Source: Acidobacteriaceae bacterium
GTDB taxonomy: Bacteria; Acidobacteriota; Terriglobia; Terriglobales; Acidobacteriaceae
Assembly (NCBI GenBank): GCA_035944135.1
Contig: DASZBM010000002.1
Coordinates: 1,488,001-1,552,000, forward strand
Length of the DNA stretch: 64,000 nt
Direction of reading: 5' to 3'
Below, piece after piece: positions 35,107 through 43,209 of the stretch; within the stretch, counting starts at the first letter, position 1, and every line of letters starts with the position of its first letter. The notes under the pieces are model-generated. The model did not search any database. It saw only the letters and a list, made by a program, of their open reading frames with translations, and had not been told where the DNA came from. The translations under genes were made by a program, and so were the position numbers.

Positions 35107-35922
35107 ATGGTTACGAAAAATAACTCAAATAAGCCTGAACAGGGCTCGAACACCTACTCGGTGCCGGCGATTCACCGGACGGTAGATATTATCGAGGCGC
35201 TCATCGCGACCCGAACGATGACGGTGAGCGAAGTAAACCAGCAATTCAAGATTCCAAAGAGTTCGGCCTATGCCATTCTGCAAACGCTAAAGGCTCGCGG
35301 CTACGTCCACAAGGATGATCAGGACCGTTACTCGCTTACTCTGAAGTTGTTCTCGCTGGGAAGCGAACTGATCGCGGGCATTGACCTGCGCCGCTCCACA
35401 TACTCTTTGCTAAAAGAACTGGCTGACAAAGCGCAAATCACCGCGCACATCGCCGTGCTCGAAGGCACACGAGCCGTATACATCGAAAAGATTGAAGTGA
35501 TGGCGAGCACACGGCTGCGCACGGAGGTGGGCCGCACACTTCATCTGCACTCGACCGGCATCGGCAAGGCTTTGCTCGCGTTTCGCCCGGAGGATGAAAT
35601 CGACCGCATTCTCGCCATGATCGAGCTGCCCGCATTAACCCCCAAAACAATCACAGACCGGGCCGCACTCAAGAGGGAACTCGCGAGGGTTCGGGCGCAA
35701 GGTTACGCGGTCGGCAGCGAAGAGAACGAGATCAACATACGCGCTATAGGCGCTCCGATCTTTGGGCCTGACGGGCGAATCGTCGCCGCCGTGAACCTTG
35801 GCGCGACGACACTGCAGATGAAGCCGAAGGATGTTCCCCCGCTCGCTGCGCTGATCAAGGAGTACGCCACGAAGATGTCCGAGCGGCTTGGCTATCATGC
35901 GAGCCGCCCGTCGAATTACTAA
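35107..35922 (+). CDS. IclR-family transcriptional regulator
   Basis: A 271-residue regulator. The N-terminal winged helix-turn-helix begins VPAIHRTVDIIEALIATRTM and includes EVNQQFKIPKSSAYAILQTLKARGYV. The C-terminal IclR effector domain has ELADKAQITAHIAVLEGTRAVYI, LHLHSTGIGKALLAF and IRAIGAPIFGPDGRIVAAVNL. ATG 35107 is chosen since the frame upstream lacks family character. Its stop overlaps the end of the convergent fumarase operon by 4 bases. IclR relatives such as KdgR control uronate and aromatic catabolism. Sites resembling an operator occur before this gene and three other loci here. Confidence 0.92.
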   Translation: MVTKNNSNKPEQGSNTYSVPAIHRTVDIIEALIATRTMTVSEVNQQFKIPKSSAYAILQTLKARGYVHKDDQDRYSLTLKLFSLGSELIAGIDLRRSTYSLLKELADKAQITAHIAVLEGTRAVYIEKIEVMASTRLRTEVGRTLHLHSTGIGKALLAFRPEDEIDRILAMIELPALTPKTITDRAALKRELARVRAQGYAVGSEENEINIRAIGAPIFGPDGRIVAAVNLGATTLQMKPKDVPPLAALIKEYATKMSERLGYHASRPSNY

Positions 35923-36500
35923 GCGTAGCCCATTGCCTTCAGATTGGCCGCGGCTTGCTCCTGCACCCTTTTGTAGAGACTATTGCCATGGGCGTCGATG
36001 GCGACGATGAGTGGTCCAAAGTCCTTGACGCGAAACTTCCAAAGGCACTCGGGCATCAGGTCTTCCCACCACACCTTCTCGATCTCCTCAATCTGCAGCG
36101 TCTCGAGAGCAGCGGCGCCACCAACGATGGCCAGGTATACCGCACCGAACCGCTGCATTGCATCGACACTTCCAGGTAGCAAGCCCCCTTTACCAACGAT
36201 CGCACGGACGCCGTACTGCTCCAGCAGTCCGGGAACAAAACGGTCCATGCGTGTGCTCGTGGTCGTACCAATAGAAACCTTCTCGAATCCGCCGTCGGGC
36301 CGCTTACGCACGCCTGGTGCAGTATGAATGCAAACGGCGCCGGTTAGGTCGGCTGGTGGCGGCACTCCTTCGTCAAAGATACGTTGCTGAGTTGCATCGC
36401 GAATGCCGAAGAGCGTGCCATCCAGGAACACGCGGTCTTCGAGCTGAAGCTTGCGCATCGTGCTTTCGTCGAACGGGGCGGTCAAGTGATATTCGCTCAT
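35919..36500 (-). CDS. Class I fumarase/L-tartrate dehydratase, beta subunit
   Basis: A 193-residue beta subunit of the two-subunit 4Fe-4S hydro-lyase. LTAPFDESTMRKLQLEDRVFLDGTLFG, CIHTAPGVRKRPDG, GTTTSTRMDRFVPGLLEQYG, AIVGKGG and AVYLAIVGGAAAL are typical of FumA C-domain/TtdB proteins. ATG 36500 lies 11 bases after the alpha stop, so the pair is co-translated. Fumarate hydration and tartrate dehydration cannot be told apart from sequence. Pairing with a succinate dehydrogenase-like complex favours fumarase. Confidence 0.88.
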   Translation of the reverse strand: MSEYHLTAPFDESTMRKLQLEDRVFLDGTLFGIRDATQQRIFDEGVPPPADLTGAVCIHTAPGVRKRPDGGFEKVSIGTTTSTRMDRFVPGLLEQYGVRAIVGKGGLLPGSVDAMQRFGAVYLAIVGGAAALETLQIEEIEKVWWEDLMPECLWKFRVKDFGPLIVAIDAHGNSLYKRVQEQAAANLKAMGYA

Positions 36501-36511
36501 GGTTTCGGATC

Positions 36512-37423
36512 CTATGCAACAACTGGAACTGCTTCCTGTTCGGGCAAGCGCACGTCGCCAGCGGCGGTGATGACGGCCTCGGCCCGCTCGCCTCGCCAGC
36601 ACTGCAGGTTCACGGCCACCGGATTCTGAGTGATGTGCGTGTGTGCCCACTCGATGTGCACGGCTAATGCGGTGGTGGCACCGCCAAGCCCTTGCGGACC
36701 AACGCCGGTGCGGTTGATCTCGTCGAGAAGCTCCCTTTCGAGCTGTGCAATCTCGGGGTCCTCGCTCACGGTTCCGATTTTCCGGAAGCAACTTGCCTTC
36801 TTTGCGAGTGCGCAGGCAACGTCCGACGTGCCGCCCAAGCCGACGCCAACGATAACCGGCGGACACGGCTTCGCGCCCGATTCAAAGATGCACTGCAGTA
36901 CAAACTTGTGAATGCCGCGGATTCCTTCCGCAGGAACGAGCATGCGCAGGAAGCTCATGTTCTCTGATCCTGAACCCTTAGGCGCCAGTGTGAGCTCGAT
37001 CTCGTCCGAGTTTGCGATGAAATCGAAGTGGAGCGCGGGAATGCCCTGTCCGGTGTTGTTGCCGGTATGCTTGCGCGTGAGGGGGTGAACTGTGTTCGAT
37101 CGCAACGGACGCTCGCGGGTGGCACGTGCACAGCCGCGCGTCAGCGCCGCCTTGAGCTCGGTCATCGTCACCGGTGCGTTGTCGCCGACCGTTACATGGA
37201 AGATCGGTAGCCCGGTGTCCTGGCATACGAGCATTCCCTCACGGTCGGCGACCTCGATGTTGTTGAGGATCGTCAGCATGAGCTGATTGGCGGTCTCGTT
37301 TTTTTGCGCTTCCTCAGTCATCTGGCCGCGCTTGAGCGCCGCCCGAACGTCCTGGGGAATATCTTGTAGCGCTCGGATGTAGAGGTCGGCTGCCGTTCGT
37401 TCGATCACGTCATAGATATTCAT
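36512..37423 (-). CDS. Class I fumarase/L-tartrate dehydratase, alpha subunit
   Basis: A 303-residue catalytic subunit with cluster cysteines in MLVCQDTGLPIFHV, GAKPCPPVIVGVGLGGT and about residue 230 (KKASCFRK region). NTVHPLTRKHTGNNTGQGIPA and PKGSGSENMSFLRM are family motifs. It follows the flavoprotein gene by 4 bases and precedes the beta subunit, forming the end of a B-C-D-A-alpha-beta operon for succinate/fumarate/malate conversion. The substrate may instead be tartrate. Confidence 0.9.
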   Translation of the reverse strand: MNIYDVIERTAADLYIRALQDIPQDVRAALKRGQMTEEAQKNETANQLMLTILNNIEVADREGMLVCQDTGLPIFHVTVGDNAPVTMTELKAALTRGCARATRERPLRSNTVHPLTRKHTGNNTGQGIPALHFDFIANSDEIELTLAPKGSGSENMSFLRMLVPAEGIRGIHKFVLQCIFESGAKPCPPVIVGVGLGGTSDVACALAKKASCFRKIGTVSEDPEIAQLERELLDEINRTGVGPQGLGGATTALAVHIEWAHTHITQNPVAVNLQCWRGERAEAVITAAGDVRLPEQEAVPVVA

Positions 37424-37427
37424 AGGG

Positions 37428-39152
37428 TCAGATCCTCGGTGCTGCTACGGATTCCGCAAGCTCAACCTCCGGCGAGGCAATGCGGGTGAACCTCACGGGA
37501 AGATAGCTCACATCGATGTGATCGCCGTTCTTGACGAGCCGAATCCGCTTGAGCCACTCCGGATCCGGTTTTGGAAAATCGCTGCGGAAGTGAGAGCCGC
37601 GGCTCTCTTCTCGCAGTAGCGCCCCGCGCGCGACAAGTTGCGCGTTAACGCAGATGTTCATCACATCCAGCGCTTCGTTCCACTCGAGGTTGAAGGAAGT
37701 CTCGGGATTCGCACTTTGGCGCGCCGCGCGCTCGCTGATCTCAGCAAGTTCTTCGAGCGCGCTGCAAAGGTCTGCGCGATTGCGTACTAGTCCAACCTTC
37801 TCCCACATCAGGTTCTCGATCTCGCGGCGAAGATTGTTTGGGCGTTCACCCTCAGGCAAGCGCAGCGGCACACTCCAGCGCTCGCACATGTCTCGGATTT
37901 CCGCTTCTGACACCCGCGCGCGCACGTCTTCAGGGAGTGATTGCGACATCACGTCACCGGCACGCGCTCCAAATACAATGGACTCCGCCACACCGTTGCC
38001 TCCCAGGCGATTGGCACCATGCACGCCCGACGCGTCTTCGCCCGCGGCAAAAAGACCTTCGAGCGAGGAGCGACACTCGATGTCGATGTGCACACCACCC
38101 ATCTGAAAGTGAGCGCTCGGCGAAACCTCTACGCGATCATGCAGCAGGTCGAAGCCGTTATCGGCGCAGCGCTCCACCATGCCAGGGAAATTCTCGAGCA
38201 GGAAAGCTTCGCCCATGTGGCGCGCATCGATCCACACGCCACCGTGCGGGGTGCCGCGGCCGGCCATGATTTCGATGTAGCTGGAGCGTGAAACCACGTC
38301 ACGCGTGGCTCGCTCAAGCTTTGGATCGTAACGTTCCATATAGCGCTCGCCAAGCCCGTTGATTAGCCACGCACCAGCTCCGCGCAAACCTTCTTCGAGG
38401 AGTCCACCGGTTGCAATCGACTTACCCACTAAGAGGCCGGTGGGATGAAACTGGAGCATCTCCGTGTCACTGAACGCGGCGCCAGCGCGCCATGCCATTG
38501 CCATGCCGTCCCCGGATTTTTCGAGCGAGGGCGAAGAGATGCGATACATCCGCGCACCCCCTCCGGTAGCGAGCAACACGGCGCGCGCCGTCACCGCGAC
38601 GAAAGTGCCAGTGCGGCTTTCGAGAAGGAGTGCGCCAGTTACGCGATTGCCCACTTTTAGGAGTTCGAGCCCGCGTGTTTCCTCGAGTACGCGCACGGGA
38701 CTTTCGAGGATGTAGTCGCGGAGGTTGGACATGATCTCGATACCAGTGAGATCGCCGCGATGTACGGTCCGGTCGAAAGACTGACCAGCAAAGGGCTTCT
38801 GATGTACCGTGCCGTCTCTGTTGCGATCGAACATGCAGCCAACGCGATTTTCGAGCTCTACGATGCGCTTGGGCGCCTGGGTAACGAGAAACCAAGCGAG
38901 TTCCTGGTCATTCAGGAAGCCTCCGCCGCGAACAGTGTCCTCGAAATGGCGCTCGAACGAGTCCGTCGGGTTGAGAACCGCGTTGTATCCGCCCTGCACC
39001 ATGCGGGTGCATCCACTCTGGCCAAGGAGTCCCTTAACCACAACCGTGATGTCGAGTTTCGGCGCATGGGTATGCGCATGCAGCGCCGCCATCAGCCCCG
39101 CACCGCCCGCGCCGAGGATAAGGATGTCCGTGTTGAGGGTCTCGATCTTCAT
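37428..39152 (-). CDS. Succinate dehydrogenase/fumarate reductase-like flavoprotein subunit
   Basis: A 574-residue FAD protein. The N-terminal dinucleotide fold is ILGAGGAGLMAALHA. Substrate-binding motifs include PSAHFQMGGVHID, HGANRLGGNGVAES and RGTPHGGVWID. In SdhA/FrdA the stretch before AQGG contains the His that binds FAD covalently; here the aligned segment is SGCTRMVQGG with Cys48 at that place, so FAD may be non-covalent. The ATG at 39152 abuts the membrane-anchor stop. The direction of catalysis cannot be read from sequence. Confidence 0.87.
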   Translation of the reverse strand: MKIETLNTDILILGAGGAGLMAALHAHTHAPKLDITVVVKGLLGQSGCTRMVQGGYNAVLNPTDSFERHFEDTVRGGGFLNDQELAWFLVTQAPKRIVELENRVGCMFDRNRDGTVHQKPFAGQSFDRTVHRGDLTGIEIMSNLRDYILESPVRVLEETRGLELLKVGNRVTGALLLESRTGTFVAVTARAVLLATGGGARMYRISSPSLEKSGDGMAMAWRAGAAFSDTEMLQFHPTGLLVGKSIATGGLLEEGLRGAGAWLINGLGERYMERYDPKLERATRDVVSRSSYIEIMAGRGTPHGGVWIDARHMGEAFLLENFPGMVERCADNGFDLLHDRVEVSPSAHFQMGGVHIDIECRSSLEGLFAAGEDASGVHGANRLGGNGVAESIVFGARAGDVMSQSLPEDVRARVSEAEIRDMCERWSVPLRLPEGERPNNLRREIENLMWEKVGLVRNRADLCSALEELAEISERAARQSANPETSFNLEWNEALDVMNICVNAQLVARGALLREESRGSHFRSDFPKPDPEWLKRIRLVKNGDHIDVSYLPVRFTRIASPEVELAESVAAPRI

Positions 39153-39493
39153 AGATTGTGAAATGCCAGCACGCCCCAGACAGCCCACGCCACACCCACA
39201 GCTACGATTAGGGTTAGCGCGACATTCGCGCCGCGCGGTCCGATCTTTCCGTAGTCGAGCAGGATGTTATAGAAACCGTTGAGGCCGTGATAGAGCGCGA
39301 TGAGGAGAAAGCCGATGTCGATCGCCTGCCAGACGGGGTTCGAGATGCGCGTGAGTATTGCCGTGTACGTGAGGTCGCCTCGCAACAATTCACGGGACAT
39401 GAAATGCTCGACCCAGAAATGCGCGATAAGCAACGGCACGAGAAGCGCGCCGGTGATGCGCTGCATATACCACGCGAATGCGTTGCGAGACAT
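39149..39493 (-). CDS. Succinate dehydrogenase-like membrane anchor subunit (SdhD-type)
   Basis: A 114-residue protein with three hydrophobic helices. WYMQRITGALLVPLLIAHFWVEHF carries the QR-TG and His pattern of cytochrome b556 anchors, and FLLIALYHGLNGFYNIL holds a second candidate haem His. It lies between the other anchor gene (6 bases) and the flavoprotein gene (abutting). It would bind quinone and anchor the complex. Confidence 0.82.
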   Translation of the reverse strand: MSRNAFAWYMQRITGALLVPLLIAHFWVEHFMSRELLRGDLTYTAILTRISNPVWQAIDIGFLLIALYHGLNGFYNILLDYGKIGPRGANVALTLIVAVGVAWAVWGVLAFHNL

Positions 39494-39499
39494 TCGCCT

Positions 39500-39886
39500 C
39501 TACCTCCTCACTACCGAGTTCAGAAACATTGGCAACGCGCCTGCGATGAAGATCGCCAATCCCCCAACCACTGCCAGAGTCCAGAACAGCGTTCGGTGAT
39601 GCTTGCTGCGCGCACCGGCGTCGATGATGATGATGCGCACCCCGTTCAGCGCGTGCAGGATAACCACGAGCAGCAGTGCTATCTCAAGCAAGCGGAAGAA
39701 CGGGTTGTGGAAGGTGGCCATGGCGCCGTCAAAGGAGGCCTGGCCGCCGCTGATATGGTGCACGGTTTCCACATGCAGCAACAGATAAAAGAGCAATAGG
39801 AGACCCGTGACCCGCTGGATCCAGAACGCAGTCATGCCGATCAACGGCACCACATACGTCCGGAATAAAATGCGCGGCGGTGTCAT
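39500..39886 (-). CDS. Succinate dehydrogenase-like cytochrome b membrane anchor (SdhC-type)
   Basis: A 128-residue protein with three membrane helices. FWIQRVTGLLLLFYLLLHVETVHH has the QR-TG motif and candidate haem His residues; LLVVILHALNGVRIIIID follows. It overlaps the iron-sulfur subunit gene by 4 bases (ATGA-type coupling). Confidence 0.82.
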   Translation of the reverse strand: MTPPRILFRTYVVPLIGMTAFWIQRVTGLLLLFYLLLHVETVHHISGGQASFDGAMATFHNPFFRLLEIALLLVVILHALNGVRIIIIDAGARSKHHRTLFWTLAVVGGLAIFIAGALPMFLNSVVRR

Positions 39887-40599
39887 GCGTCGAGGCTCCT
39901 ATCCTTGAACAGAAGGTTGCGCTTGAAGAAGCCGATGCTGCTCGCGAGGTCGATTCCCTTAGGACAGACGGTCACGCAGTTAAACTGCGAATGGCAGCGC
40001 CACACGCCGTCACGCGAGCCGTTGACCACGTCGAGCCGCTCGGCTTGCGCGGTGTCGCGCGGATCAAGTACACGAAGGAGCGCTTTGTTGACAGCTGCGG
40101 GGCCCAGATATTGCTTGCTTGTGGCAAGCACGCCGCATGCCGCAAAACAGAGGCCGCAGGTGAGGCAGTCGCGCTTGCCTTCTGAGTGCTTGGTGTAAGC
40201 GGAGGTCGCCGGGATGATAGCCAGTTCTTCACCGTTTTCATCTCGTGGGCGCAGACGCGGCAGAACCTTCTTCCATTGCTCGAAGAACGGCGCCAACGAT
40301 ACGACGAGATCGCGGATGACTTTGAAATGCGGCAATGGTGAGAGGTAGATGTCGTTCTCTTCTATTTGGCTGAGGCGCGTTTTGCACGCGAGCCGCGACA
40401 CGCCGTTGACCTGCACGCCGCACGTGCCACACATGCCTACTCGGCAGGAGCAACGGAAGGCAAGGGTGGGGTCCTGCTGATGCTGTACGTTGAAGAGCGC
40501 ATCCAGCACTGTAAATTCAGGCCGCGCTTCGATCGTGAAGCTCTGCACGCGAGCCCTGCCGTTGTCACTCGATCGGCGGATGAAGAGGCGTTTGTTCAT
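39883..40599 (-). CDS. Succinate dehydrogenase/fumarate reductase-like iron-sulfur subunit
   Basis: A 238-residue three-cluster ferredoxin subunit. The 2Fe-2S motif is CSCRVGMCGTCGVQVNG with a distal Cys in RLACKTR. The 4Fe-4S and 3Fe-4S ligands lie in CLTCGLCFAAC and in CHSQFNCVTVCPKG. The first Cys of the 2Fe-2S loop follows FR, as in SdhB/FrdB. ATG 40599 (MNKRLF) is chosen; an in-frame start seven codons upstream is possible. It begins the B-C-D-A order, about 113 bases after the FAH gene, so it could have its own promoter. Confidence 0.88.
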   Translation of the reverse strand: MNKRLFIRRSSDNGRARVQSFTIEARPEFTVLDALFNVQHQQDPTLAFRCSCRVGMCGTCGVQVNGVSRLACKTRLSQIEENDIYLSPLPHFKVIRDLVVSLAPFFEQWKKVLPRLRPRDENGEELAIIPATSAYTKHSEGKRDCLTCGLCFAACGVLATSKQYLGPAAVNKALLRVLDPRDTAQAERLDVVNGSRDGVWRCHSQFNCVTVCPKGIDLASSIGFFKRNLLFKDRSLDA

Positions 40600-40712
40600 T
40601 TGGTAGAACGGCTGCACCACATATAAAACACAACGGCATGCGAGCTTGTCAATTGGAAATCGTGAGATCTCAAAAGAGAGGACGCTATGGCCGCTTGGCT
40701 ACGACCCGTGAG

Positions 40713-41600
40713 TTATTGCTTAGGCGGCTCCGCTACAAACGTGGTGGCCAGTACGCCGATATTTTCCACCTCGATCTCCACGCGGTCCCCAGGCTGCATG
40801 AAGACCTGCGGTTTGCGATGAAAACCTACTCCTGCCGGAGTGCCTGTGCTAAGCACGTCTCCCGGCTCGAGTACAAGGGTCTGCGAGAGGATGGAAATGA
40901 GTGCCGCGGGCGTAAATACGAGGTTGCTTGTATTCGAATGCTGCAACAACTGGCCGTTATGGCGAAGGCTAACCTCGAGATTCTTCGGATCGGCGATCGC
41001 ATCGATAGTCACCATCCAAGGGCCGAGCGGTCCGAAGCCGTTGCAGCTCTTGCCGCGGAACCATTGTTTGTCCTGTCGCTGAAGGTCGCGGGCGGAGACG
41101 TCGTTCATGATGCTATAGCCGGCGACGCAGGCTTCGGCTTCCTGCTCACTGACCCGGTCTGCACGGCGGCCGAGAATCACAGCGACTTCGGCTTCATAAT
41201 CTACTTGTTTCGAGAGGGCGGGGAGCGGGACTTCCGCACCGTGCGGCACGACCACCTGTGTCAGCTTGGTGAAGAAGATGGGCGACTCCGGTGGCGGCAG
41301 GTTGTTCTCAGCGGCGTGATCAGCGTAGTTCAATCCCACGCAAAAGATGCGCGCGTCGCAATCAACCATCGGGGCGAGCTTTGCTTCGTTCAGCGGTGCA
41401 CCTGCGGAGGCATCACGCATGAGCTGTTCGCGCAGCTTGTCGGCCGCCTTGCGAGCGGCCTCACCGCCGTGCAGCCACTTGCCAAGCGACGCAAACTCCG
41501 GTTTGTTGCCCGATGCCTTCGAGAGGTCGTATACGCGTTCGCCTTCAACCAACGCGAGCACGCGCTCGCCGGCATTGTTGAGGATGTTCGTCAATTTCAT
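40713..41600 (-). CDS. Fumarylacetoacetate hydrolase (FAH) family protein
   Basis: A 295-residue cytosolic hydrolase or isomerase. Metal and active-site motifs are FCVGLNYADHAAENN, PIFFTKLTQVVVPHGAEV, VDYEAEVAVILGRR, GYSIMNDVSARDLQ, GKSCNGFGPLGPW and PGDVLSTGTPAGVG. Family members act on fumarylacetoacetate, fumarylpyruvate, 2,4-diketo-3-deoxy sugar acids and hydroxymuconate derivatives. In this operon, cleavage releasing fumarate, pyruvate or lactate would feed the downstream fumarase and dehydrogenase. It overlaps the amidohydrolase gene by 4 bases. Confidence 0.85.
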   Translation of the reverse strand: MKLTNILNNAGERVLALVEGERVYDLSKASGNKPEFASLGKWLHGGEAARKAADKLREQLMRDASAGAPLNEAKLAPMVDCDARIFCVGLNYADHAAENNLPPPESPIFFTKLTQVVVPHGAEVPLPALSKQVDYEAEVAVILGRRADRVSEQEAEACVAGYSIMNDVSARDLQRQDKQWFRGKSCNGFGPLGPWMVTIDAIADPKNLEVSLRHNGQLLQHSNTSNLVFTPAALISILSQTLVLEPGDVLSTGTPAGVGFHRKPQVFMQPGDRVEIEVENIGVLATTFVAEPPKQ

Positions 41601-42361
41601 AGTCTGTTCACCATCCGCAGAAAATTGGTGCGAAGAATCTTTTCTTTCGCGTCATAAGAGATGCGCGAAGTGAGTACGCGGCCGATGGTCATCGCCGCTT
41701 CGAGGAAGGGAAGGTCGGAGCCGAACAGGATACGCTCTGCGCCTAGGCGCTCGACACAGTGCTCGAGAATCAGGCGATGGTTCTGCGATCCGGAGAGATC
41801 GAGCCATAAGTTCTCGGCCGCCTCTGCTGCTTCAATCGCCTGCATGTAGCCGCGCCATGTCACACCCGAATGCCCAAGCAGAATACGCGCGCCGGAATGG
41901 TCTTTCGCGATCTTCGGAAACAGCAGCGGGCCACAGTTCGGGTCCGAATCCCACGTGTGCACGAGGACGATCGCATTGTGTTTGTGTGCGTACTCCCAGA
42001 TGGGTTTGTAGTTCGGGCCGGTGACCGGATATTTGTGCGTTCCCGGGTGCAGCTTGATGAGCGGCGGCTGATGAAAGTGCTTCCAGCGCTCCAGTTCCGC
42101 GACGGCCTGCCCTGGCGGGTTCGGATTCACAGTGATATAGCCGAGGAAACGATTCGGATACTTCTGGAGCACCGGTGCAACCTCGGCGTTGCCGCGCGGA
42201 CAGTCGTTATAGCAGGCGAGCGTTGAGGTGACGGCGAGCAGTTCGATGTTGAGGTGGTCCATCACGGCAACTATCTCGTCCGGCTCGGCCTTGTAAGCGG
42301 GAAAATCCGGGTGCACGCCGATGTGGCCGTGGCAGTCCGCGATGCGAATCGGCGACCTCAT
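41597..42361 (-). CDS. Amidohydrolase-2 family TIM-barrel hydrolase
   Basis: A 254-residue metal-dependent hydrolase. Metal ligands visible: DCHGH (H11, H13), LIKLHPGTHKYP, VLVHTWDS, ILLGHSGV and FGSDLPF with the catalytic Asp. The family includes lactonases and decarboxylases acting on sugar acids or aromatic acids. It overlaps both neighbouring genes by 4 bases and is adjacent to a paralogue with degenerate metal sites. Confidence 0.85.
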   Translation of the reverse strand: MRSPIRIADCHGHIGVHPDFPAYKAEPDEIVAVMDHLNIELLAVTSTLACYNDCPRGNAEVAPVLQKYPNRFLGYITVNPNPPGQAVAELERWKHFHQPPLIKLHPGTHKYPVTGPNYKPIWEYAHKHNAIVLVHTWDSDPNCGPLLFPKIAKDHSGARILLGHSGVTWRGYMQAIEAAEAAENLWLDLSGSQNHRLILEHCVERLGAERILFGSDLPFLEAAMTIGRVLTSRISYDAKEKILRTNFLRMVNRL

Positions 42362-43131
42362 CGTGCACCTCCAAACTGCGCACCTGCAAGCAATCGACGC
42401 AAATTGCCACCTGCGACGGCGAGACGGTCTGCGGTTCTAATTCGCGCGCTCGAAAGCACCGCAAGCGCCGACGCCGGTGTGTAGAGCGGCAATCGGGAGC
42501 CGAAGAGAACACGTTCCGGTCCGCGCGTCTGGATGAAAGCTTCGAGCTGGCGATGCGCAAGATAGGTAGAAGAATCGAAATGCAGGCTTGGATAGCGATC
42601 GAGCAACGGGAATAGATAACGATCTGCACGATAGCCGGTGTCAAGCAAGACCAGCGGAAGGCGTGGAAAGTTTTTGAGCAAGGTCGCGACGCCGGACCAG
42701 CCGACGTCAGATGCGACGATCAAGGTAATGACGCCACTCTCCTGAAGGAACGAGAACAATGGTCCTGCGCACCAGCTCTCCAGCGAAAAGTTGTGCTGAC
42801 CTGACGAAGGCGTCAGCCGCACCGCGACGGGTTCCCGCGCGGCCAGCGCTTCCACTGATTTCATGTCCGGAAGCGCACCCCAGACTGGCACCATCTGGGG
42901 TCTCAGCTCTCGCGAGAGCGTCTCATTGCCGAGTGCGACGTCATACTCTTCGGTCTCCCAGTGGGAGACAAGGGCGCGCTGAATGTGAAACTGCTCCATC
43001 TCCGCGAGGAGGCCGTCTGCATCGAGTGCGAGCTGGCCGTTTACACCTGAGGAGCCGAGTCGCACGTTGACATCAAACAGGTCCCAATCCGCAGCTTCTT
43101 GAAACAGCGATTGGGTGGTGCGCTCCGACAA
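42358..43131 (-). CDS. Amidohydrolase-like protein lacking metal ligands
   Basis: A 257-residue paralogue of its neighbour, with the same barrel layout. The N-terminal HxH is replaced (LFDVNVRLG), the HSG segment is LLDTGYR, and FGSD becomes FGSRLPL, so the metal site is probably lost. It may be a structural partner of the active paralogue or a ligand-binding protein. The start is TTG, with AAGGAG eight bases upstream. It is the first gene of the operon that runs to the fumarase genes. Confidence 0.75.
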   Translation of the reverse strand: MSERTTQSLFQEAADWDLFDVNVRLGSSGVNGQLALDADGLLAEMEQFHIQRALVSHWETEEYDVALGNETLSRELRPQMVPVWGALPDMKSVEALAAREPVAVRLTPSSGQHNFSLESWCAGPLFSFLQESGVITLIVASDVGWSGVATLLKNFPRLPLVLLDTGYRADRYLFPLLDRYPSLHFDSSTYLAHRQLEAFIQTRGPERVLFGSRLPLYTPASALAVLSSARIRTADRLAVAGGNLRRLLAGAQFGGAR

Positions 43132-43209
43132 GATCTGCTCTCCTTATTGCCATGCTGTTTGGCGCCGCAAGCTTTCATTGCAACATACAGTGAATCGAAT
43201 TGGGCTGAG

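Noticed and set aside
35919-36866. Long 315-residue frame for the fumarase beta subunit
   Set aside because: The part upstream of 36500 overlaps the alpha gene in another frame and lacks family sequence.
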